64,000 nt of DNA from positions 1-64,000 of the forward strand of contig JAVYIG010007486.1 of NCBI GenBank assembly GCA_035222895.1, written 5' to 3'. Under the pieces are notes generated by a model that had not been told where the DNA came from, searched no databases, and saw nothing but the letters and a program-made list of their open reading frames with translations. Made by a program: the position numbers and the translations under genes. Of the stretch, positions 55,101 to 64,000 are shown in pieces. The DNA comes from Strongylocentrotus droebachiensis (lineage: Eukaryota; Echinodermata; Echinoidea; Camarodonta; Strongylocentrotidae). Each line of letters opens with the position of its first letter. Position 1 is the first letter of the stretch.

Positions 55101-56189
55101 ATATTAGTGTAGGGATTTATTTTGAACTTCTGAAACTCCCCCTCATATCCATGATTCATCCCTTTCATATTAATAGGTCATCCCTCATTCACATTTACCC
55201 TTTTCATCCACCATCCTTTCATCTGTCTCTCTCTCTCTCTCTCTCATTGCTTTCAATGTTCACCTGATGCAGTCAAGCTTATAGTATAATTTACATATAC
55301 TATGAATATTCAATATATACCCTTTGTTTATGTTTGAATATTCAAGAATACTTTGTGATGCTGATTTATACTTGTATGGGACTATATGAATATTTATTGG
55401 TTTCTTCTACTTTGCATGGAATGTATGTGGAATGCCACATAGAATGCTGTAATGCTTTTATACATTAAAACCTGGTCAGTTAGCCAGTAGTCAATCCTAG
55501 AACATGTCTGCTGGGCTGCCTCTGTGTTAAGAGTGCTAGGAATTACTGTTAGAACCGCAACCCTACATTTAATAGTGATGATAATCAGATGATAAAGAGG
55601 GGGGTAATGCCTACGTAATCACAAGACCTGCTGAAGTTTAAGTTAAGTAGTAAAGGCAGTGGTAGTCGTAGTCGTAGTCGTCGACGTAGTACTAGTAAAA
55701 GTAGTATTAATAATAATGATATTGATCATAATAATAAATATAATGGTTATGATGAGAAGAAGAAGAATAACAACAACAACAAAAACAAAAACATCAAGAA
55801 CAAGAACAAGAGAAACAAGAAGAGGAAGAAGACGAATTGTGATTATGACAACGGGAACAGGTCATAACTTTCGTGTAGATGTTTTTGGTAACAATATAGG
55901 GAAGGGGGCTTAGAATATATTCTTTCTTAACAGTCCGGTAAAACACTCATTGATCAGATAGAGATTATAACAGTATTGTAATGAACTACATACCTGGACC
56001 AAATGCAAAGGCATCGAACAAGCCCAGAGCTAGTCCTATATCGGTTGAGGTTAGTCCTAAATTCCGTTCCAGTTCTGGTAAAAACACACCGATGGACTTG
56101 ATCGTGCCCAGGAGAAAACACGTTTGCAGGAAAAGAGCCAGGGTCGATTTTAGAGCGCTTATATTCTGAAAACTCAAAAAAGTTGCCAT
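52034..56189 (-). CDS. Monocarboxylate-transporter-like protein (SLC16/MFS family)
   Basis: Four exons on the minus strand join in phase 1 throughout: 56189-55994, 54368-54219, 53630-52548 and 52170-52034. They give 521 residues, within the usual MCT length. Expected topology is 12 membrane helices in two six-helix halves with a long loop between. Here ~120 acidic/polar residues (GVLHDDHGSTSKDDGN... to NKVGQMNCSG) separate them. Helix 1 ends TIKSIGVFLPELERNLG, an MCT-like helix 1-2 signature. Family members move lactate, pyruvate, other monocarboxylates, aromatic amino acids or related solutes across the plasma membrane; the substrate cannot be inferred. The classic DGGWGW N-terminal motif is not seen, so either this is a divergent subfamily or an upstream exon is missed. 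I chose ATG 56189 because it precedes helix 1 by ~13 residues. Confidence 0.85.
52548..53630 (-). CDS. MCT-like exon 3: helices 4-11 and central loop
   Basis: Opens with GSNILSVSIVITLSDQSGDA and FYGLGKSGYAFGIALVPLL, the MCT helix 4-5 signature, then YGWRGSLLIIGGIMAHLIPL. The second half begins DPWMILLMLVTMVFSLVDGG; later IVYGLGAFLGTSLSG matches helix 11. Acceptor TTCCCTGAAG, donor TCAG|GTGCGA; 1083 nt, phase 1-1. Confidence 0.9.
54219..54368 (-). CDS. MCT-like exon 2: helices 2-3
   Basis: PVVAYLYQRLHGGYRRGFV (the MFS loop 2-3 with its basic RR) and MTGSFLAPGGLLLASWAT. 150 nt, phase 1-1. An ATC/ATG microsatellite begins directly at the donor GTATGTTC. Confidence 0.85.
54390..54480. repeat. 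(AAT)n microsatellite in MCT-like intron 1
   Basis: AATAATAATGATAATAAT simple sequence beginning ~20 bp upstream of the exon 2 acceptor. The Asn-rich and Ile-rich frames here are artefacts. Confidence 0.85.
54718..55010. repeat. Large foldback in MCT-like intron 1
   Basis: The inner arms AGCCTCTTGTCGATGCCCTC through GACGAGCGAAGCGAGTCAGAG face their reverse complement across GCG. Outer, less perfect arms (CTCCTGCAACCGAACCCAAG; GTGCACTCAAGCC) pair with the right flank to ~55,005. Total arm length is ~140 nt. Confidence 0.8.
55011..55993. other. MCT-like intron 1, remainder
   Basis: AT-rich with (AAT)n at 55,050-55,110, (TC)n at 55,226 and GTAGTCGTAGTCG/(GAA)n blocks at 55,655-55,840. No exon is seen. 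Confidence 0.55.
55994..56189 (-). CDS. MCT-like exon 1: helix 1 and start of helix 2
   Basis: Starts MATFLSFQNISALKS, then the hydrophobic TLALFLQTCFLLGTIKSIG and GLALGLFDAFAFGPG. The donor CCAG|GTATGT leaves phase 1. Confidence 0.8.
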
Positions 56190-57300
56190 TTTGTATGTAC
56201 ATGTACACTTCAGTGCCTACGTCAACGGTCAACGGAAGATTCCGTAGACTTAACCTTGAAATACATGTAATTGACCCCCTGTGATCAATGGAGCTTTGAT
56301 AACAATGAACCGTGCATATTTTGTTCAGAAAGACTAAAAAATCCGCAATGGAACTATCGTATGTGTGCTTGTATGTAGAGACAATATCTCCTTGAATTAA
56401 AACACGTATTTGTAAAGTTTGTCGTCGACTACCGTACGTCCCCCCAAAAAATATACACTTTTGAAATGGCTGCCGAATAAAAAATATATAATTCCTGGGA
56501 AAAAGTTTTATATGTATGGAAAGCTCTTAAACTCAAATTTCATATGACACCAAAAAGCTCAAAAATAATTCATGCTTGGGTGAGCACTGCTCACTTTTGT
56601 AAAGTGTATGAAAATTAGATTGCGCAGAAATTAGCCTTCCAATTTGTGAGAGGTGAATCCTTTGGAGCTTACAAAATTGAGGGTGGTATGATACATTCAT
56701 TATTTGCTGAGTGAATTTCATGGTTTTTTAAACCAAACTTTTATGCATGAGTGAACAGGAATTGCATTGTTTTATTGTAGCATTGTAACTTTCCCTGGTA
56801 GACTCAGTGGTGTCTTCATGGGGGTCAGGATGGGGTGATGGTACATGTTGTAATTTCTATGTTACAAACTGTTATTTTTCACATCTGTGACTTTGAATTA
56901 AAACCTTCACCCACATTTCAGTTTAAGTAGCCGACATCTTGGACATTCCTCTTTTCAACAAACCGTATTTTAATATTCAATTAACATAATCCCTACCTGG
57001 GTATTAGGTAAATCAATGAGATGTTCAACTAATCTTACAATGATTGAAATGTGCATGGGGTGAAGGTGTGAATGGGGTGAAGTCGGGGGGGGGGGGGGGG
57101 GGAGCGGAGATCGTGAAAAAAAAAAGAGAAGGGAGAGTTTGGGAATCGTCGAAGATTGTCGAGAGAGTGAGAAAGTGATGTAATCGTATAGATTTGGGTG
57201 AGATAGAACGGGTGCGACACTGGAGGATATTTGTTTATTAGAAATAATCATTGGGGTACTCACATATTAAGTCATACGGGGGCGTAGGCGCGCCGGAAGC
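56190..57300. other. Upstream of the MCT-like gene
   Basis: Promoter and 5' UTR are expected here but not identifiable. A G17 run lies at ~57,085 beside GGTGAAGG repeats. No exon is supported. Confidence 0.4.
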
Positions 57301-57371
57301 AGTTTGGGATGGGGGGGGGGCAAACATTCCAGGGGTTCACTTTTCAGGGGCAGTGGCTTAAAGAGCAAAAG

Positions 57372-57778
57372 GGTCGAGGGGCGGAGCCCCCAGAAGCTAA
57401 TTTACGTTTTGAAATGGGTGGGGAGAGAAGGACTGAGCGGGAAAAAGAGAAATCAGAGATGTTAGAAAGTTTCATACATACATACAGAGAGCTATACAGC
57501 GAAGATGACAGACAGAGGGAGATTGGGGGACAAAAAAAAGAGATACAGAAAGAGAATTTTTATTTTGGTTGGGGTCGAGGGGCGGAGCCCCCAGAAGCTA
57601 ATTTACGTTTTGAAATGGGTGGGGAGAGAAGGACTGAGCGGGAAAAAGAGAAATCAGAGATGTTAGAAAGTTTCATACATACATACAGAGAGCTATACAG
57701 CGAAGATGACAGACAGAGACAGAGGGAGATTGGGGGACAAGAAAAAGAGATACAGAAAAAGAATTTTTGTTTTGGTTG
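57372..57778 (+). repeat. Recent tandem duplication, ~195-bp unit
   Basis: GGGTCGAGGGGCGGAGCCCC starts both copies (57,372 and 57,570). They are nearly identical through GAAATGGGTGGGGAGAGAAGG and ATAGAGAGCTATACAGCGAA-like sequence; the second has an extra ACAGAG. The long charged open frame spanning both is opened by purine-rich composition. The AGGGGCGGAGCCCCC motif resembles transposon ends seen in many animal genomes. Confidence 0.85.
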
Positions 57779-57944
57779 AAGGATGAACGAGTATTTTGTG
57801 ATATTATAAATCAGTGTTCATACTAAGGAAATCAATAAACAATTCAATTAGCTGCAGACCTAAACTAAATCATGGGCAAAAACGGAAGAGGAGGGGCTAC
57901 AGAAGGGGGGTATTCAGAGACACTGAATAAAAGTAAAAAAGAAA

Positions 57945-58315
57945 ATATGTGAAAATCGTGCCGATCAATATCTCGCTCAGTGGGGGGGGGGGGGGGGGGG
58001 GGGGGGGGGTAGTGATCATAATTTTGTTTTCGTATTTGACCTCGAAAATGTGAAAATCGTGCCGATCAATATCTCGCTCAGTCAGTGGGGGAGGGGGGTA
58101 GTCATCATAATTTTTTTTTCGTATTTGACCTCGAAAATGTGATAATCGAGCCTACCAATTTTTCCGCTCAGTGGGGAGGGGGGGTAGTATGCATAATTTG
58201 TTTTTTGTATTTTACCCCGATTTTTTTTCTTCTTCTTTTCTTTTATTAAAACAAAATGAGGGGGGGGCCGGGCCCGTCGGGCCCCCCCCCCCCCCCCGTG
58301 GATCCGCGCCTGGTG
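57945..58315 (+). repeat. Three ~80-bp tandem units with long poly-G, then C-run module
   Basis: GTGAAAATCGTGCCGATCAA, ATATCTCGCTCAGT, a G run, a TAGTSATCATAATTT-type segment and TATTTGACCTCGAAAAT recur three times. The first unit carries about 30 consecutive G. A GGCCGGGCCCGTCGGGCC/C-run/GTGGATCCGCGCC end follows. Confidence 0.8.
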
Positions 58316-60228
58316 TAAACTCTTATATAAATAAACTTTGATCTCCCCCGAAAGTATTAGGCCTCTTCCTTTCATCTCCTTCATAAAATTAGACAGGACG
58401 TCTCACTTATGCATATTGCTGGTACATGTTCTAAAATAAAAACATATTATGAATCGCCTCCCGAATAGTCCAGTAAAAATAAAGCAAAATGTATTCATCA
58501 CGCTCAGTGGCATGGACAATATCATTTAGTTCAGTGACATTTAAACATTTCTATAGCCACTAAAACCTTTTAAAATTTATAATTTTATGCAAATTAATTT
58601 GATTATAATGCAATTTAACTACTTCCACTTCTTAGATTTTCCTAGAATTTTTAACTGCAGTGGAATAAATACATTATTTTGGGTTACCCTCTAAAATTCG
58701 CTATTTGACTGGACTAGAACCATTCCAAATGTATGCAATGTTTTCTGCCTTTTATTGCGTTGCATGCCCCAAGTAAGACTTTTTTTCAATAAGTTGACAA
58801 CGGCAATAAATAAGAAAGAAAGTTAGGCAAGGAAAAATGAAGAAGAAGTAAACAAGATCAGTTTATTATTTTACATAATCAATATAAATATGTACATAAT
58901 TATGTCAGTGAAACAAAGGAGATTCGAGGCAAGCTAGATTCTCCTTGTTGAAACAAAAACTACTCTGATGTTTTATCTGTTATTTCAAATCATTGGGAGT
59001 TATTTTAACTCGTAGTTCATATACATAAATAGAAAACTAAATTCCTCAAAAATATTGTTCAATTGTGGAACGATAGAGGTAGAAAGCAACCGATCAAATT
59101 CTTCTTTGGAATATCTATCAGAGCACATTTTATGTACAGGTACATGTTTATTATATTTTGTACATATTTACAAAAATAACAAAAGTCAATAGCTCTTGGT
59201 AGGAACAAATAAATATATACATACATACATAAATAATATGATAAATAGCTGATATCCCTGGATGCAAGATATAAAGGCCTGTTCAGATATGGGGCGGTAA
59301 ACCGCAGCGAAAAAGCTGCCAAAATTTGATAATATTTAAATGGATGGTAACAAAGGATTTGCACGTATTCACTGAGCTCCGCCACATATGCATCTCACTT
59401 TAAGTCATCATTTTTTTTTAGACACCACCATTTTGCGGTGTCATGTCTGAAAAATCCTTTAGTGTTTTCTTTTTTTATAAGTGGCATTGTGAATGCCAAT
59501 TTCTGTCATATATATATACACATATATGAACTTATATACAAATGTATGAACTAGATGCAAACTATTAGATTAACTCATTGCTGTGGCTAAGAAAGTCTGG
59601 TATTTGGGGCTATGGAGATAAAGCACAATGGTAAAGTATTTAGTTAATTTTTGTCCTATATAATAATGAACAAGACTCAACAAAGTAACTATTTTTATCT
59701 TATAACAGTTACAGTAACTTGTAATTGATAACATGTTTTATAAAACAAAATAAGTAGAAATATGTCTTGTATTAATGGTAGCTTGTGATTATTTCCATTT
59801 TTACTCATCGCACTTACTTAAAACTTACTCTTGAAAACTTACTCTTGAAAACTTGACAAGAATCAAAACAAAGAGTAATATTGAAACGTGCATTTTCAAC
59901 TATTTAAAGAAAATATGATACTTCCCCTTTGTCTCGGATATACATACAGCTTAGGATATTTTCCCCTTTATATTGCATAACACCAATTTATTTTCATTCC
60001 TAAAGTGAATGATATCAGACATTCCCTTAAAAACCTTAAATTCTAAAGTGTGCAGACAACAATTAAAGATCAGAGAAGTTCATCTTCTTGGAGACGTATC
60101 CTTTGTTTGAGTCCATCCACTAAACCATATTTCCTTCACAGAAATGGTTTGGCCTCACAAATATTCTGGATCAGTGAGAAAGTCAATTAATGTGCCACGT
60201 TTCCTGTACAGATCAACTTTGATTGGTG
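58316..60228. other. Downstream flank of the unrecognised gene; nothing recognised
   Basis: AT-rich, with small simple repeats (ATACATACATACAT at 59,215; ACTTACTCTTGAAA repeated at 59,825). No open frame has coding character. Some of this may be 3' UTR. Confidence 0.45.
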
Positions 60229-60427
60229 GTGGTGGTTATTTTACCTGACTGCTAAGAAAGCATAAATTCTTGTAATTAAGCGACCGACCAGACGGCTTTA
60301 GGTCCTCTCCGAGGGACCTGGTAATGAGGATTAATGCCTTACCAAAGGGCACTAGCGCATCGCCTTGGTTTCAAACCCGGATCACCCGATTACGAGACCA
60401 CTGCTCTACCGACTGAGCTATCGCGCC
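60229..60427 (-). mobile_element. tRNA-derived SINE (family A), intact copy
   Basis: The minus strand starts GGCGCGATAGCTCAGTCGG (A box), has GGGTTTGAAACC (B box) with CTCGTAA at the anticodon loop, and runs through GATGCGCTAGTGCCCTTTGG to GTCAGGTAAAATAACCACC. It is the reference for the interrupted copy at 14,193. The loss of acceptor-stem pairing and the long 3' body rule out a tRNA gene. Confidence 0.9.
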
Positions 60428-60483
60428 TTATCCATTAAGAGTCTGGCTAAGTATGGGGAGCGCAACAAGGAAAGTACATGAAA

Positions 60484-60638
60484 TTACAGACCAAAATGGT
60501 CCATCTTGCTTGAGATGTGGGATGTTATAGAGGCAATCAACCTGCTATGATTTCTGCATAGATCATGTCTGGATGCAAGAAGATTAGAAAGCAGTGTGCG
60601 ACTGTCAAGGAGGGGACGGTGTCGTGGGGGAACACAAC
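60484..60638 (-). CDS. Last exon of the unrecognised gene
   Basis: The acceptor is CCCTTCTCAATACAG; the stop is TAA at 60486-60484. It encodes CVPPRHRPLLDSRTLLSNLL and ends KMDHFGL. It looks like a short conserved helical module, but I cannot name it. Confidence 0.7.
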
Positions 60639-63600
60639 CTGTATTGAGAAGGGAAAAAAACAAGAACAAAGAAGAACAAAGTTAAAAAGATCCCTCAATG
60701 AGAATAATAGAGTACCGAAGCTGTGACATCATAAAAATCTATTCTTAGAATTTCTCAATTTTTTCTTCATTTTACGAAAGAGCATAGACAATAATGTCCA
60801 AATGTTGAAAACCAGTTAAAAAGGTTAAGTATTGGCTGAGATATGACCATCTGAATAAAAAATGTCCTAAAGGAGCTCAGTGTTATATTGTTCTGGTTCA
60901 TAACATTATGCAATAAGGCAAATCATCATAGTGTGGTATCTTCATTAGATGTAAACATACTAATATGTTATATGCATGCATTTCAATTACATGCATGTAC
61001 AAGGAATGTCTACGATTGCAAATTTATCACAACCTTCGTGATTTATGAATAAATATATAACATCAAGTGATCATTTTTTTTTTTTTAAAACATTTTGTCT
61101 TCTCAACTTTGAAATCGAACTAATAAAATTAAGCCACAAATGGTATCACAGACACAAAAGACCACCTGACATTTCAACATTTCTTAACTAAATCTCCTCA
61201 TCTCCATCTTAAAAAAGCAAATCCAAGTATTATTTTCAGCTTGTGTCTTTTACCTGGTCTCAGGGTCTATAAGCATAATAAGGTATACAGTAACATCCAT
61301 CCAGTTCACTTGGTATTGCAGAAAAACAAAACCATAAATATCATGTGACAAACAAGTCAAATCTGCTGAGGAACTACAGTAAAAAAAATTGCTCATTCAT
61401 TCAAAAATTTAGAAAAAAAATCAGGAGAAAATCTAAGAACTCACCTGGGCATGTTAGCCGAGTTGAGGAATCTAAGCAAAAAGGAACTTAATGATAAGAG
61501 AGTTTGATGAGAAAAGAGAGAAAGAAAAAAATAAAAAATTTTTAGATCTTCAGATTGAATGCAAATAGGTCATTTTGAAATACGAGCACCCTAGTTAATC
61601 ACCTTGATGTTAGGAAATAACTCAAGAACAATGCTTGTATAACAACCTCTGCTTTGATAATAAATTTCCTTTTATCATATCTATTCAGTAACCATTATGA
61701 ACATTTATACTTAAGAATTGTACCAATGCAAATCTTTATTTTTGCATAAGTTTTTTTTAAATTAAATAAAACTAGATGGATTTTTGACTGCATGCGGTCG
61801 AAAACGATGCCTCCACCATAATACGATTTTACAAACCAAAAAAGAAGCAATTTTTTAAGTTTGATTGTAATCCAATAACAGGTTTTCAAAAAATCGTAAT
61901 TACAAGCTATTTTTGCATGATCTTTCACCTTTGACCTCGTGACTCCAAAATCTAATCAGTTCATTGGCTCTGCATGATACATGTACATGACCCAAGTTTT
62001 ATGGGAATCCATCAATCGGTTCTTGAGATAACGCGATCACGAGAATGGGACCTACAGACGGACGGACAACCCAAAAACATAATACCTCCGGCTTCTTTGT
62101 AGCGGAGGCATAAAAATGAGATATACCTTGATATAATAATCAGACATGTTCCTGATGTAATGAATCTTCTTCATCTTTACAACGTAGAAATGAAATACCT
62201 GAAATAATTAGGTACTTCCAAAAAACATACCGTAATGCCTCTTAAAAATGTTAGAGCTAATTATGTAAAATAATAAGCAATAATTATTGAATTTTCATTG
62301 CATGCCTGGAAAGCAATGGATAATTTTTTTACAGCTTTCATCAATAGAAAGCTTTGGTATTCACATTTTATTAAACCAAACAACCTTCACCTCACAGTGT
62401 AGACTTACAGACATCAGGTGTTCTGATCATACTCCGAGATGCGCCTCTGTACAGACGACTGCACTGGATTTTGCCTCTGACATAGTGCACGGAATAGGAC
62501 TTTGTCTTGCTTCCACTCCCCTTGGTGCCACTCCCCCTGCTGGTGAATATCCTGGCCGGTTCTTTCTGTGATCCATACCCAATGTGGTGATTTGGTGGAA
62601 ATGGCAAATGCTCATCCAAGCCTTGGTTGCCTTCTCGTTTGTTTCTTTCACTGCTAGGTACCAAGTCTTTAGCTTGATGTTTGCCATCATAGATATACAT
62701 GTTCATGTTCTTCCCTTTCAAAGAAGCCTTCTTCAGCATGACCTTGGGTGTTGCTTTTAGTTTGGCCATTACATTGTCGCTTAAAAAGTCATGTGTAAAC
62801 GGATCTGCGTGGGTGGAAGTACGCCTTTTGTCACTCTTGCTGTGGATGGCTTCTTGGATGGCAGGATTGGATGAGGCCCTCTGTGATGATTCCTTCATGG
62901 AGTCGGCCATGCCATCTTCAAAATCAAACACACTGTCGTTTGATTTTGCAACAGCGGCAGGGTCTTTACCACATTTCTTGGAAAATTCCTTGACACATTT
63001 CCTCGCAGGCATCAGCATTGTTGATCTCATTGGCCTCATAACTACCCTAGGGCTGTGTTTGACAGGCTGAACAGAAGTACTGTGTCTGATCGGTGGAGGA
63101 GGTTTATGATTGACTGGTCGGATAGGACAGGAGAGGTGCAAATTCAAGGAACTGAAGACACTATCGGCAATGGATGATACCTCTGAGACATCACTACATT
63201 CACTATCATCATCGGAATCACTTTCTTGATTCATCTGCTTCGCTTTCCCTGGCTTAGCTGTCAATCCACCTCCACCACCATTATATGTCAATGTCCTATA
63301 TACACTACTGCTGTTTGATCTCCTCTTCCTTGATCTTTTACCAGAGCCAGTCCCGGGAAGCGCACATGGATCCAAGGACTCTTGATGCATTTTAAGACCG
63401 GCAAGATCAACCTTCTGCACCTTTGTTGTAGGAGTAACTTCACCCCTGTCCCGTCGTTGGTTGATTCTTGGGGGAAACGGCTTCATACCTGGAGAAATGG
63501 ACTTAAATTTCTTGATAGACATGTTGCCACGGACAAGGTCGAGAGGCCTAAACCGTTTGACAGGAGGAGGCACTTTGAACAGTGGCATTTCTTTGGATCC

Positions 63601-63782
63601 GTCGTACTCTGTTGTAACCTGCTGCTGACAGACTTCTTTGATAATGTTTTGTTCGGTGATAGGAGGAGTTGCCTTCTTGGAACGTCTCTTACTGTCTTGA
63701 GGATCATTTTTATCCGGCGGTTGGGTTTCCTCATTTTCTGCCTCAGAGACTGAACGATGAACATCCTCTTCTGATTCAGAAT
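60484..63782 (-). CDS. Unrecognised gene, 3' part: basic Ser-rich disordered protein
   Basis: Three minus-strand exons join in phase 1: 63782-62409 (458 codons), 61471-61445 (27-nt microexon) and 60638-60484 with the stop. The product (~518 residues seen) is rich in Lys, Arg, Ser and Pro, with a KRSRKRRSNSSS basic patch (nuclear-localisation-like), an acidic serine run SDSDDDSECSDVSEVSS and no membrane segment or enzyme motif. Only the last exon looks folded (LLDSRTLLSNLLASRHDL and SRLIASITSHISSKMDHFGL, probably helical). A nuclear or chromatin-associated role is a guess from composition. The gene continues upstream beyond 64,000. If the microexon donor is not used, the large exon would read through to a stop at 62,394. 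Confidence 0.65.
60639..62408. other. Introns of the unrecognised gene
   Basis: Apart from the microexon, AT-rich sequence without recognisable repeats or exons. A GCGGTCGAAAACGATGCCTCC ... CGGAGGCATAAAAATG segment (61,795-62,115) has short inverted ends and could be a small transposon. Confidence 0.4.
61445..61471 (-). CDS. 27-nt microexon
   Basis: CTTTTTGCTTAG and GTGAGT flank 27 bases encoding SSTRLTCP plus split codons. It is phase 1-1, so inclusion or skipping keeps the frame between the neighbouring exons. Strength rests on good splice sites and phase only. Confidence 0.5.
62409..63782 (-). CDS. Large disordered exon of the unrecognised gene
   Basis: The acceptor is AATTTTGTCTTGCAG and the donor GATGTCT|GTAAGT, a full consensus. 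It opens with SESEEDVHRSVSEAENEE, followed by PLFKVPPPVKRFRPLDLV, and ends ASRSMIRTPDV. 1374 nt, phase 1-1. The frame continues upstream of Met 63588, so that Met is not the start. Confidence 0.8.
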
Positions 63783-64000
63783 CTGCAAGACAAAATTAAG
63801 AAAACATTTAAATATATTTCAATTCATGCTGCACTTCATCGTCTGATTCCAATTTTAAAATTTGTACGATAGTGACAAGATGTAAATACGCAAAATAGAA
63901 TAATAGGTTTACATCTTATGAAGACAGCAGAAAATGGACAGAATATATTTCCAATCGTGGTAACATATTCAACTGTGAGATGAACACTCTCTTTCCTACA

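Noticed and set aside
57309-57779. 156-codon charged plus-strand frame
   Set aside because: It spans a tandem duplication of purine-rich repeat sequence; both halves are the same unit, and no splice or family support exists.
62392-62408. Stop of the unrecognised gene at 62,392-62,394
   Set aside because: Not preferred: a consensus GTAAGT donor lies just upstream and joins in phase to two downstream exons. It remains a possible alternative end.
62699-63753. Plus-strand frames of ~120 codons
   Set aside because: They are antisense shadows of the large minus-strand exon, which has consensus splice sites and matching phase.

Overview
This is animal nuclear DNA: spliced genes with GT-AG introns, many non-LTR retrotransposon remnants, tRNA-derived SINEs, a Penelope-like element, TTAA-flanked and other MITEs, foldback elements, minisatellites and long G/C homopolymer runs. 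No prokaryotic organisation is present. The repeat content, a Cys-poor multi-CUB receptor and divergent MCT-like and sarcosine-oxidase-like genes fit a marine invertebrate deuterostome, most likely an echinoderm. That placement is inference, not proof.

Layout. 1-6.8 kb: a degenerate tandem array broken by a TTAA-flanked element, a polypyrimidine tract, a palindrome and a 0.9-kb long-TIR element. 6.8-21.2 kb (+): seven exons of a peroxisomal sarcosine oxidase/pipecolate oxidase-like flavoenzyme. All reading phases join, but the last ~45-residue exon is not visible. Its introns hold a CR1/Jockey-type LINE, SINEs with nested insertions and several MITEs. 21.2-33.2 kb: no gene; minisatellites, a ~1-kb unit present three times, homopolymers and L1/Tx1-type LINE remnants. 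33.9-49.1 kb (-): a cell-surface protein gene with a signal-peptide exon, seven phase-1 exons each encoding one CUB domain, a long Thr/Pro-rich mucin-like exon, and a terminal exon encoding a cytoplasmic-type tail with an NPVY motif. No transmembrane exon was found. The introns contain a Penelope-like element, foldbacks, SINE and LINE insertions. 45.6-47.6 kb holds three TTAA-flanked elements. 52.0-56.2 kb (-): a complete four-exon monocarboxylate-transporter-like (SLC16/MFS) gene of 521 codons. 57-58.3 kb: tandem duplications and poly-G. 60.5-63.8 kb (-): the 3' end of an unrecognised gene encoding a basic, Ser-rich disordered protein, with a 27-nt microexon.

The four genes show no evident common pathway. 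The most interesting points are the CUB receptor (nearly cysteine-free CUB domains, a mucin stalk with a 4-bp frame slip, NPxY tail, recent CUB-exon duplication) and the nested transposons: all four interrupted SINE-type repeats carry different elements, and two TTAA elements share one TTAA. All exon boundaries were read by eye from splice sites and reading phase; no alignment or search was run.
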